Below are positions 27,101 to 35,320 of a stretch of 64,000 bases of DNA, piece by piece. Position 1 is the first letter of the stretch; each line of letters begins with the position of its first letter. Source of the DNA: Pseudomonadota bacterium (GTDB lineage Bacteria > Pseudomonadota > Alphaproteobacteria > Geminicoccales > Geminicoccaceae). The stretch spans positions 1-64,000 of the forward strand of contig JAUQQO010000006.1 of NCBI GenBank assembly GCA_030549795.1. The letters are read 5' to 3'. Under the pieces are notes generated by a model, which searched no databases, was not told where the DNA came from, and worked only from the letters and a program-made list of their open reading frames with translations. Made by a program: the position numbers and the translations under genes.

Positions 27101-29751
27101 CGTTCTTCCAAGTTCTCGATCTCGACGTCCCACAGCTCGACCGGATCCTTCTCGGCCACGGAGACGGTCGCGGTAAAGCAAAGCCCCGCGCAGCGACGGC
27201 GCAGCCGCGCTTGCCAGGGCTTTAAGCGGGTGATTTCGGGAAACGAAGGATCGAGAGTTCCGGGCAGGGCCTGCAGGCCGATCGGCGGCTTGTGCGGGGC
27301 GTCGCGATCGACGAGCCAGAAGAGCTTGCCGCGCCGGCGCAAGGGATCGTCGGGGCGGCGCGTGAGATCGAGCTCGAACTCGCGATGGAGCGCGCTCAAC
27401 ACGCGCGAGAAGCCGCGGCCATCAGCGGCCAATTCGACCGTGTAGCGACCGTTGGAGAGAAGCCACGGACGATCGGGCGCCCAGCCCACCCCGGGCTGCG
27501 TGCGCGGGCGCGGATGGCGCAGTCGACGCGCCCGGGCGAGCTCGTTGTAGAGGATGGCAAGGACGAGAAAACACAGACCCGCTGCGAAGGCATAACCCAT
27601 AAGCGCCGAGCCGACGGCCGGCAAAAGCGGGCCGCCGGCGGCGCGCACGGCTTCGGCGCCACCCCACACGAAGTCCCACTCCGCGCCGCGTGGCAAATAA
27701 AAGGGGATGATCAAGGGGAACCAGGTGGCGAAGCGCCGGATCCCTTCCGGGATGCAACGGGTGCGCGCCGAATGACCGATGAACCGTGCCGCTTTCTCGT
27801 CTACGACGTCTCCGCCGACGAAGGACAAGTTGACGAGCGTAGCGACCCGTAGGCCCATGTGATCGAACCAGATGAGAATGCGCAACCAATCGTAGGCCAA
27901 CAGACCCAAAAACAGCTCGAGGCTCCAGCTTCTGAAATCTGCCGCATCGAGGCGGAAGAACTGGATCGTCGCGACGATCGTGCGCACGAGCCCGTCTTGG
28001 TTGTACCACGTCGGATCCGGAGAAAGCCGCAAGAAGGAGTAGATGATCGGGGCCATCCACAAGCCCCAGCGCAGTACCCGGATCGCCTGTTCAACCAGCG
28101 CGATGACCCCGCGCGAGGAGAAGAGCTCTTCGAGCGGCCGCAAGCGGCGCTCGACGATGGCGGTCAAGACGAGGAGATTGATCGAGAACAGCGGCGCCGC
28201 GAGCGACCAGTTGATGACGCCAGAAAGCGATTCGGCATAGAACAGAGCAACACCTCCTGGCGTCGGTCCGAGGTCCTGAGCTCCCCATTTGCTGAACAAT
28301 GGATAGACGACGTAGGGTTCGATCGATCGACCGTCGAACGGGTAATAGACGCTCGCGTAGCGGGCCCACTTGTCGACGAGCGTCGCCAGCTGTGCCGCAT
28401 CGATGTACCAAGCGAGCGCACCACCCGCTGCACCACCCAAAACAGCCGCGAGCGCATAGAGCCGCCAGCTCTGCAGCCGTCGGCGATGACCGCGCGCGAT
28501 GGCGAACGCATCGCGCGCCATATCGACCCCAGCGTAGGCAGCGATACCGGCGAATACGCCCAGAAAAAAGCGCGCGATGCCATCGGCGCGCGGCAGATCG
28601 GCGAGCAGGCCGAGTGCGAGGGCCACACCGATGGTCGCACCACGCAGATAACCCCAGGGATCGCGGGCGGCGAGCGCGAGCCGGCGCCAAAACGCCGGAC
28701 TGCCGTCGAAGGTCTCGACAATCGTGCGCACCATGGGAAAGACGAGCGCCCCCAAGCCGGCGGCAAGAAGAAGGGGAGCGTGCGCGAGCGCAGTTCGAAA
28801 CGGCGCCTGCGGGAGCAGCAGGGTTGGCAGGTGTACGATGAGCAGAAAGACGAAACCGAAGACAGCGCCTTTGATGAGACCGTCGCGCCAATGCCAAAGC
28901 GCGGCAACTCGGGTCGGTCGACGGTAGATCAGGGCATCGAGCAAGATGCCGGTGATCAAAAAGACTTCGCCCCAGAGCCCGGCTTGCGCGAGCGTGCCAG
29001 TCACCAGCACGGTCAACAGCCGCAAAAGCGCGGGAAGCTCGGCGACCGCGGCGCTCGAGCCGAGCTCGGCGATCGCAGGTGTCGCCACGGCCAGGCTCGC
29101 CGCAACGATCAGCACCAACACTAAGAGGGGATCGCGCGTCCAGCGCCGGTCCATCACCAACCCGACGGTCGTGGTGAGGAGGAGGTTGAAGCCGGCGAGG
29201 ATCAAAAAGCGCGCGAGCGCGAGCGCAGCATCCTTCGCAGCCGGCACAACGAGGCCGGCGAGCTCGAGGAGAAGAGGCCGCGCCCCGAGCAAGAGAAGGA
29301 GGTTGAACGAAAAGGGCGCGAGCACCCACGCGCAAGCGGTAAGCGGCCGCGGCAGCCGTAGTTCGCGCACGAGCGTCCAAAAACCGGCGGCGAGATAGAG
29401 CGCCACGGCGAGAGCGGCACCGAGTGGGGTCAAGGTGAGCAGATCGGCCCAGCGCCTTGGCGTTCCCCAGGGCGCCGCCTGCGCGTCGGCGGCGAGCGCG
29501 AGAAGCGCGAGCAAAAAGGCGTCGAGCAAAAGGCGCGGGATAGGTGTCGTGGCGCTCACCGCCGAGCCCGCGGCGATGAGCGCGAGCACACCCGCCGCCG
29601 CGGTCGCCACAGCCGAGGCCATGCCCTGCGCCTTCAAGGCGGCAAAGGCGGCCGCCAGCATGAGCAGTGTGGCCGCCGCGGAGAAGACGATCTGCACACC
29701 GAAGCGTCGGCGGTTCGGAGGCTCACACTCTGCGCGCGGCACTCTCTGCAT
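24190..29751 (-). CDS. Giant membrane protein with C-terminal GH94-type phosphorylase domain
   Basis: An 1853-residue protein. Residues 1 to about 735 contain many hydrophobic helices (I count roughly 15-20) and no glycosyltransferase DxD or QxxRW motif that I can find. The GH94 (former GT36) part begins near 765 with LSNGRYTVELAADGRGF. FGFRDQLQD follows at about 1417-1425, GTGDWNDGLD with the family's general-acid Asp near 1557-1560, and a downstream YPPGVRENGGQYSHG. Such domains phosphorolyse beta-glucosidic bonds or trim cyclic beta-glucans. NdvB cyclic glucan synthases combine a GT84 domain with GH94, but are near 2800 residues. The substrate is unknown. The ATG at 29751 is the first in frame. 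Confidence 0.8.
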   Translation of the reverse strand: MQRVPRAECEPPNRRRFGVQIVFSAAATLLMLAAAFAALKAQGMASAVATAAAGVLALIAAGSAVSATTPIPRLLLDAFLLALLALAADAQAAPWGTPRRWADLLTLTPLGAALAVALYLAAGFWTLVRELRLPRPLTACAWVLAPFSFNLLLLLGARPLLLELAGLVVPAAKDAALALARFLILAGFNLLLTTTVGLVMDRRWTRDPLLVLVLIVAASLAVATPAIAELGSSAAVAELPALLRLLTVLVTGTLAQAGLWGEVFLITGILLDALIYRRPTRVAALWHWRDGLIKGAVFGFVFLLIVHLPTLLLPQAPFRTALAHAPLLLAAGLGALVFPMVRTIVETFDGSPAFWRRLALAARDPWGYLRGATIGVALALGLLADLPRADGIARFFLGVFAGIAAYAGVDMARDAFAIARGHRRRLQSWRLYALAAVLGGAAGGALAWYIDAAQLATLVDKWARYASVYYPFDGRSIEPYVVYPLFSKWGAQDLGPTPGGVALFYAESLSGVINWSLAAPLFSINLLVLTAIVERRLRPLEELFSSRGVIALVEQAIRVLRWGLWMAPIIYSFLRLSPDPTWYNQDGLVRTIVATIQFFRLDAADFRSWSLELFLGLLAYDWLRILIWFDHMGLRVATLVNLSFVGGDVVDEKAARFIGHSARTRCIPEGIRRFATWFPLIIPFYLPRGAEWDFVWGGAEAVRAAGGPLLPAVGSALMGYAFAAGLCFLVLAILYNELARARRLRHPRPRTQPGVGWAPDRPWLLSNGRYTVELAADGRGFSRVLSALHREFELDLTRRPDDPLRRRGKLFWLVDRDAPHKPPIGLQALPGTLDPSFPEITRLKPWQARLRRRCAGLCFTATVSVAEKDPVELWDVEIENLEERPRRLRLTSFQELALAPRDAYERAPAFAALHVATWFVPSLGAIVARNRMLPNAARRPEDERPSPEVAFHAVALDAKGSVRLVGYEDSRARFLGTGGIARPAGLALDAPRPITDAGCLYTFDPAASLALDVDLPPRGHIRFRFIDGYARDRDRAVALITRYGGRPAPDAARLAAEFEAVRELLDPPLPAGAQPGFGSEGTIVSAPGNLVRPWHHVLASPLGHGAVVGSDGEVFSFGANAQQNAWNRFQLESVPVDWPTRGIFVIDRETGVLESASFVPARRPDARYEVVFEPGLVRFHKHPQDLAQDGLELQCEVFVVDDAPVQLDLLRLSNRGDRLRRLRVVPAVHVALAELPRDSRGHLETRTEETGPFAVYVRHHRNDFAKGWLFAATSLHVDALESWRARVMGMPENWAQRPILLTAGAPDPRCRDDGERLVAFAGDLELPPGAEVEVCLALGQAGAFAEARALARRFRELEVVRRAKEEVRARWRERLAILRVETEDPAFDRLVNDWLPYQVLVARLWARCGPQQRGGAFGFRDQLQDVLPLFFLDPELARAQILLHAAQQFLEGDVLQWWHLSWEGRTGLAARNRASDPHLWLPYVVVRYVLATGDDAILDEPVPFLEGRQIPPGADGIVFAPRPSREVESLFEHCRRAIAFTLARLGPNGLPLIGTGDWNDGLDRLGRRGRGESVWLGCFLLEVLQGMRGLAAARGEEALATAWGQAASRLRTALRRMARGDRFVRAIDDRGRELLIVDALSAAWPVLADVVALEEGIRLVEAALAVLERDGMVLLLHPPFDERSEPYPGRIAAYPPGVRENGGQYSHGVSWLVDALLRLAERARAAGRELEAERLEARAVEVWYKISPIGESEPAKLARYGLPPHQQPADVSFGPGYEERGGWAWYTGSAARMLSAAYALLGLELRKGALMLTRDPARPRGTLRIKRLSWRGELIVEGGRARIAAAVSQAQPP

Positions 29752-29922
29752 GCCGGTTTCTCGTCTCCAGCTCGGGTGTTAGCGCGCGCCCGCGCGGCCC
29801 TTTTTGCGCAACCGGTCCGCCGAGTCGCCTAGCTCGCCACCCGCCCACTGGCGAGCGGTTAGCTCGCTATGATGGACAGGTCCGCGACAGGATCAATCAG
29901 AAAAGGAGAGCGCTGACGGGTT

Positions 29923-30591
29923 TTACAACTCTTGCGTGCGTGGCACGCTCGGCCCCGCGCTCGCTTCGGCGAGCAAGCGGATCACCTCTTCGTCTGCCGT
30001 TTGGGTGAAATCGCGGTAGAACTGGCCGACCGCACCCATCCACTCGGGCTGCTCGAGCGCGACGATCTCCTCGGCCTCGACAGAAAGAGCGGCGACGGTA
30101 TCGGGGGGTGCGACGGGTACCGCGAGCACGCGCCGCGCCGGAGCCAGTCTGGCAAGGGCGCGCAGCCCAGCGCGCACGGTGGTGCCGGTAGCGATGCCGT
30201 CGTCGACGAGGATCACGGTGCGCCCGCGTACTTCGATCGGCGGGCGATCACCACAATAGAGCCTGCGCCGTCGCTCGATCTCGCGCAGCTCGCGCTTCAT
30301 TTCCGCTTGGATCCATGCCTCGTCGATACCATAGGCGCGGATCACCTCCTCGTTGCGCACGAGCACGGGCTCCGCGCCATCGACCACCGCCGCGGCGGCG
30401 AGTTCGGGTTGGAAGGGAGCGCCGATCTTGCGCACGAGCAGGATGTCGAGCGGCGCGTTCAGCGCTTTGGCGATCTCGTAACCGACCGGGACGCCGCCGC
30501 GCGGCAGCGCGAGGACGACCGGGTTCTCACGGGCGAGATGGGTGAGGGCGGCCGCGAGGCGGCGGCCGGCATCCTGGCGATCGGCGAACAT
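29923..30591 (-). CDS. Phosphoribosyltransferase-family protein
   Basis: A 222-residue type I PRTase fold protein. The PRPP-binding loop is VILVDDGIATGTT near residues 126-138. An N-terminal PRGGVPVGYEIAKAL and a central LVRKIGAPFQPELA match the subgroup often annotated 'putative phosphoribosyl transferase' and sometimes fused to an alpha/beta hydrolase. The base or acceptor is unknown. The ATG overlaps the upstream hydrolase stop by one base (TGATG). It is last in the oxidase-PRPP synthetase-hydrolase unit. Confidence 0.85.
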   Translation of the reverse strand: MFADRQDAGRRLAAALTHLARENPVVLALPRGGVPVGYEIAKALNAPLDILLVRKIGAPFQPELAAAAVVDGAEPVLVRNEEVIRAYGIDEAWIQAEMKRELREIERRRRLYCGDRPPIEVRGRTVILVDDGIATGTTVRAGLRALARLAPARRVLAVPVAPPDTVAALSVEAEEIVALEQPEWMGAVGQFYRDFTQTADEEVIRLLAEASAGPSVPRTQEL

Positions 30592-31259
30592 CAGCCTGTC
30601 CTTTCGCTGCGGGCGCCGCTCGGCTGGGTGCGCAGGAGATGGTCGAGGAACCAGTCGCGGGCGAGGGCGGCGACCTGTTCGAGCGCTCCCGGCTCTTCGA
30701 AAAGGTGCGTGGCGTTGGGAACGATGACGAGACGATGGGGGCCGGCGAGCCGGCGCGCAGCTGCTTGGTTGAGCTCGAGCACCGGTTCGTCGCGTTCGCC
30801 GACGATCAAGAGCACCGGAGCGTGCACGCGCGTGAGCGCCTCGCCCGCGAGATCGGGCCGCCCACCACGTGAGACGATCGCCGCTACCGCTGGTTCTTCG
30901 GCGGCGGCGACGAGGGCGGCGGCTGCACCGGTGGAGGCGCCGAAGCAGCCGAGGGGAAGGGCTTTGAGTTCCGGCCTTTTAAGCGCCCAGCCGATGGCCT
31001 CCAGCAAGCGGCGGCCCAAAAGCGCGATATCGAAAACGTTCACGCGGTCGAGCGCTTCAAGCGGGGTCAAGAGATCGAATAGGAGGGTAGCAAAGCCCGC
31101 TTGTTGGAGCACGCGGGCGACCATGCGGTTGCGCGGGCTCCTGCGGGTCGAGCCGCTGCCGTGCGCGAAGACGACGAGCCCGCGCGCACCTTCTGGAAGG
31201 GCGAGGTCGCCAGGCAGTGCCTTGGCACCGATCTCGACTTCGAGTTCCTCAACGCGCAC
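30591..31259 (-). CDS. Alpha/beta hydrolase, dienelactone-hydrolase-like
   Basis: A 222-residue alpha/beta hydrolase. The nucleophile Ser lies in GASTGAAAA, the acid is probably the Asp in VGERDEPV and the base His is in VPNATHLFEEPG; the oxyanion strand is VVFAHGSGSTRRSPRN. The GTG at 31259 has GGAGA upstream at good spacing and overlaps the PRPP synthetase end by 11 bases. Translation further upstream is out of character. The family is often found beside or fused to the PRTase encoded next. The substrate is unknown. Confidence 0.85.
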   Translation of the reverse strand: MRVEELEVEIGAKALPGDLALPEGARGLVVFAHGSGSTRRSPRNRMVARVLQQAGFATLLFDLLTPLEALDRVNVFDIALLGRRLLEAIGWALKRPELKALPLGCFGASTGAAAALVAAAEEPAVAAIVSRGGRPDLAGEALTRVHAPVLLIVGERDEPVLELNQAAARRLAGPHRLVIVPNATHLFEEPGALEQVAALARDWFLDHLLRTQPSGARSERTG

Positions 31260-32259
31260 GGCTCGAGTTCTCCACGCTGAAAACCGCAGCCTCTGCGAGC
31301 TCCTCCACCGGTTCGTCATGGTGCAGCCGACGGATGGCTTCGGCAAGCAAAGGCGCGATCGCAAGCAGCTCGAGCCGCGCGCGTGCCTCGGGAGGAAGCC
31401 GAAACGGCGGCACCGTGTCGGTTACGAGCCATGCCGCGATAAGGGGATCCTGGACGACCTGGGTGGCATCGCCGGTAAAGAGACCGTGGGTCGCGATCGC
31501 CCGCACTTCCGCTGCTCCGCGCGCAAGACAGGCGCGGGCGCAGCGCAGCATGGTACCGCCCGTGCTCACGAGATCGTCGACGAGAAAGGCTAATCGGCCC
31601 TCGACCTCGCCTGCGAAGGCTTCCCCGCTCACCACCCCGGCGCTGCGGTGTTTTTCCATCAGCGCAAGCGGCACCGGCCGGCCCGAGGCCTCCTCGAGCG
31701 CGCGGCGCAGGGCTTCGGCCCGCTTGAGCCCGCCGGCGTCGGGGGAGACGACGACCGCCGGGCGCGCGGCCACAAGCGGCAGGCAGCGGTGCACGAACAG
31801 CGGTCGCGCTTCGAGATGCACGGTCTCGATGCGAAAGGCGTTCTCGAAGGCAGCCGGATTGTGCACATCGAGGGCGACGACGCGCGCGATCCCGACCGCT
31901 TCCACGAGCTGGGCGAGATAGCGGATCGAGACCGGATCGCGCAGCTTGGTGCGGCGGTCTTTGCGCGCGTAGGCGAGATAGGGGGCAACAAGCGTCACCC
32001 GCGCCGCCCCGTGATCGCGCAGGGCGGCAGCCAGAAAGAGCGTGCGCAAGAGCTTCTCGTCGGCCGAGAGGCCGGGCTCTCCGTACAGGCTCTGGAGCAG
32101 AAAGACATCGGCGCCGCGCACGCAGGCAAGGGGCCGGATCTTGTGCTCGCCGTCCTCAAAACCGCGCTCTTCGACCGGAAGCGGCAGCACACCCAAAAGA
32201 TCGGCCACCGCGCGGGTCAGCTCGGCACCGCAGGCGAGCGAGAGAAGAGCGAGCGTCAC
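31249..32259 (-). CDS. Divergent ribose-phosphate pyrophosphokinase (PRPP synthetase)
   Basis: Likely makes PRPP from ribose 5-phosphate and ATP for the PRTase downstream. Motifs in order: YLAYARKDRRTKLRDPVS (ATP/ribose region), VALDVHNPAAFENAF (where housekeeping Prs has DLHxxQIQGFF), VVSPDAGGLKRA, and the PRPP loop LVDDLVSTGGTML. The divergent second motif marks it as a paralogue, not the housekeeping enzyme. The GTG at 32259 shares GTGA with the oxidase stop and has GGAGG 7 bases before; it gives 336 residues. A further 5' open frame only shadows the oxidase gene. Confidence 0.85.
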   Translation of the reverse strand: MTLALLSLACGAELTRAVADLLGVLPLPVEERGFEDGEHKIRPLACVRGADVFLLQSLYGEPGLSADEKLLRTLFLAAALRDHGAARVTLVAPYLAYARKDRRTKLRDPVSIRYLAQLVEAVGIARVVALDVHNPAAFENAFRIETVHLEARPLFVHRCLPLVAARPAVVVSPDAGGLKRAEALRRALEEASGRPVPLALMEKHRSAGVVSGEAFAGEVEGRLAFLVDDLVSTGGTMLRCARACLARGAAEVRAIATHGLFTGDATQVVQDPLIAAWLVTDTVPPFRLPPEARARLELLAIAPLLAEAIRRLHHDEPVEELAEAAVFSVENSSRAR

Positions 32260-35168
32260 GGCAGCGCCTCCGCGAGCCATTGAGCTAAGTGTAGCGCGGT
32301 CCGCCCGCTTCCATCGCGGATCTGTTGGCGACAGCTGGTGCCATCGGCAATCAGGCGCGCCGTCGGGGCGGCGCGAACAGCGGGCAGAAGGGAAAGCTCG
32401 GCCATCGCGCGCGCGATCTCCACATGCTCGGTCTCGAGGCCGAAAGCCCCGGCCATCCCGCAACAGCTCGATTCGATCGCCTCGATGCGCGCTTCCGGCA
32501 CAAGCCGCGCTGCCTCGAGCACAGCGGAAAAAAGACCGAAGGCTTTTTCGTGGCAATGCCCGTGGACGAGGACCGGACCGGGAAGCGGCCGAAAAGCGAG
32601 CGGGCGTTCGCCCGTGCGGCGTCGCTCGAGCAGGAACTCGGCGAGATGCAACACCGCTCCCATCGACGTCGTGGCAGCTTCGCCGCCGAGCAGGGCTTCG
32701 GCTTCGTCGCGGAAGGTGAACAGACAAGAAGGCTCGAGCGCGATCACCGGCACGCCCGCCTCCCACCACGGACGCAGGGCATCAAGCGTGCGCGCGAGTT
32801 CCGCGCGCGCTTCCTCGATCATCCCCACGCTCAGATAGCTGCGGCCGCAGCAGAGCGCGCGCGCCCCGGGCGGGGTGGCATCCAAGAGCCGGTAGCCGGC
32901 CGCTTCCAGCACCCGCTCGGCAGCGCGCGCGTTCTCGGGCTCGAACCAGCGGGTGAAGCAGTCGGCGAAGAGGACCACGCTGCGCGCATTCGCTTCGGCG
33001 GGTGGCACCCGGTTTCCCTGCCAGGGCCGCGCAGCGAAGCGGGGCAGGGGACGCACCTGGGTAAAGCCCGTCAGCGCTTCGCTCGCGCGAGCGAGCAGCG
33101 GGCTTTTGTTGCGCAGAGCGATGAGCGGGTCGAGGAACCGGCCGAAGGGCGCCCAACGCGGCAGATGCGCGATGAGCCGGTCGCGCAGGGTGAGCCCGCG
33201 TCGGCGCCGACGCTGATGGCGCACCTCGATCTTCATGCGGGCGACATCGACACCGGTCGGACACTCGCGCCGACAGGCCTTGCACGAGACGCACAAGTCC
33301 AACGCTTCTTCGAGCGCCTCGAGATTGTCGGCGAAGTCCCCGAGCCGCGCCAAGAGAATGTCGCGCAAGAGATTGGCGCGGCCGCGGGTGAGCTGGGCCT
33401 CTTCATGCGTTACGCGAAAAGAGGGGCACATCACCCCTCCAGAAAGCGCCCTACAGGCGCCGTTGTTGTTGCACATCTCAACAGCGCCGAGCAGCCCGCC
33501 CCAAGCCGACCAATCGAGACCGGTTACGAGTTCGATCGGCCGATCCGAGGGCCGCCAACGCAAGAGATCGAGCGCGTCGATTTTGGGCGCGCGCACGATC
33601 TTGGAGGGCGCGGTATTCAAAAGGCCTTGGGGGTCGAAGAGATCTTTGACCTGCTCGAAGGCGCGCACGAGCACCGGTCCGAAGACGCGAAGGTGCCATT
33701 CGCTGCGCACGATGCCGTCACCGTGCTCGCCGGAATGCGTACCCTTAAAGCGCCGCACGAGCTCGACCGCTTCTTCGGCAATTGCGCGTAAGGCTTTGCG
33801 GTCTTTCTCAAGACGCAGGTTGAGGATCGGCCGCACATGCAAACAGCCGGCGCCGGCATGCGCGTACCAGGTGCCCTTAGTGCCGTGGCGAGCGAAGATC
33901 TCTTCAAGTGCAGCAGTGTATTCCGCGAGATGCTCTACCGGAACCGTACAGTCCTCGATGAAGGATACAGGCTTGGCCTGATCCCGCATCGCCATGACGA
34001 TATTGAGACCGGCGGTGCGCAAGTGATTGATCTCAGCCTGCAACGCCGGGCTCGTGGCGAACAACACCGAATCGGGAAAGCCGCACTCGGCCATGGCCTC
34101 ATCGAGCTGACCCAGCGCGCGCTCGAGCGGTGCGCGCTCCTCGCCTGCGAACTCGACGAGCAACAGACAATCAGGGGTGCCGCGCACGAACTTGGGCAGG
34201 CTCTCGGCAAAGGCCGGTATGGTGCGCGCGAGCTCGAGAATGGTGCGGTCGACCAGTTCGACGCAGGTCGGCCGCAAGGCCACGAGCTGCGGCACACAGC
34301 GCATGGCGGAGGCGAAGTCGGGGAAGTGACAGACGCCCAGAACGCGATGCGCAGGAAGGGGATGCAGCTTGAGCTTGATCTTGCGGAAGAGCGCGAGCGT
34401 GCCCTCGGAGCCAACCAGAATTGAGGCTGGGTTCCACGAGCGGTGATCGAGGATACGGTCGAGGGCATAGCCGCCCACCTGCCGTGCGGTTCTCGGCCAA
34501 CGCGCTGCGATCTCTTCCCGCACACTCTCAGCGATAGCGCGCAACCCCTTGATGATGGCCGAATAACGAGAGCTGCTTGAGCCCTCCTTCGGGTCCATCG
34601 GAGCGAAGGTGCACACGCTGCCATCGGCTAAGAGGGCTTCGATCGCGAGCACATTGTCGATCGAGGCGCCATAGGCGAGCGAGCGCGCGCCGCAGGCGTT
34701 GTTCGCCGTCATGCCGCCGATCGTGGCGCGCGAGGCGGTGGAGACGTCGACCGGATAGAAAAGCCCGTGGGGCTTTAAGAAACGATTGAGCTCGTCCAGC
34801 ACCACCCCCGGTTCGACCCACACCGTTCGCTCCGTGGGGTCGAAGGCGTCGATTCGGTTCAGCCAGCGCGAACAGTCGAGGATCAAGGAGCGGCCGATCG
34901 CCTGACCGGCCTGCGAGGTGCCGCCGCCGCGCGCGAGCACACTGATCCCCTCTTCGCGTGCGATCGCAAGCGCAGCTGAGAGATCGTCCAAATTCTTGGG
35001 GCAGACGATGCCGATCGGCTCGATGTGGTAGATCGAGGCGTCGGTGGCGTAGCGGGCGCGATCGGCGGGCGTGAAGAGGACTTCGCCTTCAAGGTGCCGG
35101 CGCAGCTTGGCGGCAAGCGCCGGGTCGCCGATCCGCGATGCCGCCGGGTAGAGCGTGACGGTGCTCAC
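32256..35168 (-). CDS. FAD- and [4Fe-4S]-dependent 2-hydroxyacid oxidoreductase (YdiJ-like)
   Basis: A 970-residue fusion of a GlcD-like FAD domain and a GlcF-like iron-sulfur domain, the same architecture as E. coli YdiJ (1018 residues, D-2-hydroxyglutarate oxidation). FAD motifs are VLARGGGTSQAGQAIG and TIGGMTANNACGARSL, with THSGEHGDGIVRSEW closing the oxidase part. The ferredoxin motif is CVSCKACRRECP. CCG motifs CCGRSYLS and SSCCGMAGAFG lie near the C-terminus. The GTG at 35168 follows GAGGAAG. The substrate is uncertain between D-lactate, D-2-hydroxyglutarate and other D-2-hydroxyacids. It is divergent from serine-glyoxylate aminotransferase. Confidence 0.88.
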   Translation of the reverse strand: MSTVTLYPAASRIGDPALAAKLRRHLEGEVLFTPADRARYATDASIYHIEPIGIVCPKNLDDLSAALAIAREEGISVLARGGGTSQAGQAIGRSLILDCSRWLNRIDAFDPTERTVWVEPGVVLDELNRFLKPHGLFYPVDVSTASRATIGGMTANNACGARSLAYGASIDNVLAIEALLADGSVCTFAPMDPKEGSSSSRYSAIIKGLRAIAESVREEIAARWPRTARQVGGYALDRILDHRSWNPASILVGSEGTLALFRKIKLKLHPLPAHRVLGVCHFPDFASAMRCVPQLVALRPTCVELVDRTILELARTIPAFAESLPKFVRGTPDCLLLVEFAGEERAPLERALGQLDEAMAECGFPDSVLFATSPALQAEINHLRTAGLNIVMAMRDQAKPVSFIEDCTVPVEHLAEYTAALEEIFARHGTKGTWYAHAGAGCLHVRPILNLRLEKDRKALRAIAEEAVELVRRFKGTHSGEHGDGIVRSEWHLRVFGPVLVRAFEQVKDLFDPQGLLNTAPSKIVRAPKIDALDLLRWRPSDRPIELVTGLDWSAWGGLLGAVEMCNNNGACRALSGGVMCPSFRVTHEEAQLTRGRANLLRDILLARLGDFADNLEALEEALDLCVSCKACRRECPTGVDVARMKIEVRHQRRRRRGLTLRDRLIAHLPRWAPFGRFLDPLIALRNKSPLLARASEALTGFTQVRPLPRFAARPWQGNRVPPAEANARSVVLFADCFTRWFEPENARAAERVLEAAGYRLLDATPPGARALCCGRSYLSVGMIEEARAELARTLDALRPWWEAGVPVIALEPSCLFTFRDEAEALLGGEAATTSMGAVLHLAEFLLERRRTGERPLAFRPLPGPVLVHGHCHEKAFGLFSAVLEAARLVPEARIEAIESSCCGMAGAFGLETEHVEIARAMAELSLLPAVRAAPTARLIADGTSCRQQIRDGSGRTALHLAQWLAEALP

Positions 35169-35320
35169 GCGCGCATCTTCCTCGCGTTTCCTCGAAAACC
35201 GAAGAGAGCCTGGCACGATGCCCTGCGCTCCGGCAACCATGGTGCGCGTACGCATGCCTTGACGCCGGCAAAGAGCAGGCGGAAGCCTCGCCAGCGCTTG
35301 GTTTGAGCGGAACTGTCGCG

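Noticed and set aside
24190-29751. Full NdvB cyclic beta-1,2-glucan synthase
   Set aside because: About 900 residues too short and no glycosyltransferase motif seen; only the GH94 part is supported.
29765-29900. Terminator or RNA gene between the GH94 and PRTase genes
   Set aside because: Short GC stems (for example around GCTCGCC/GGCGAGC) lack a T-run in the right direction and have no tRNA-like fold.
32260-32769. Longer N-terminus for the PRPP synthetase
   Set aside because: The extension lies inside the oxidase gene in another frame, and the GTG at 32259 has a GGAGG site.
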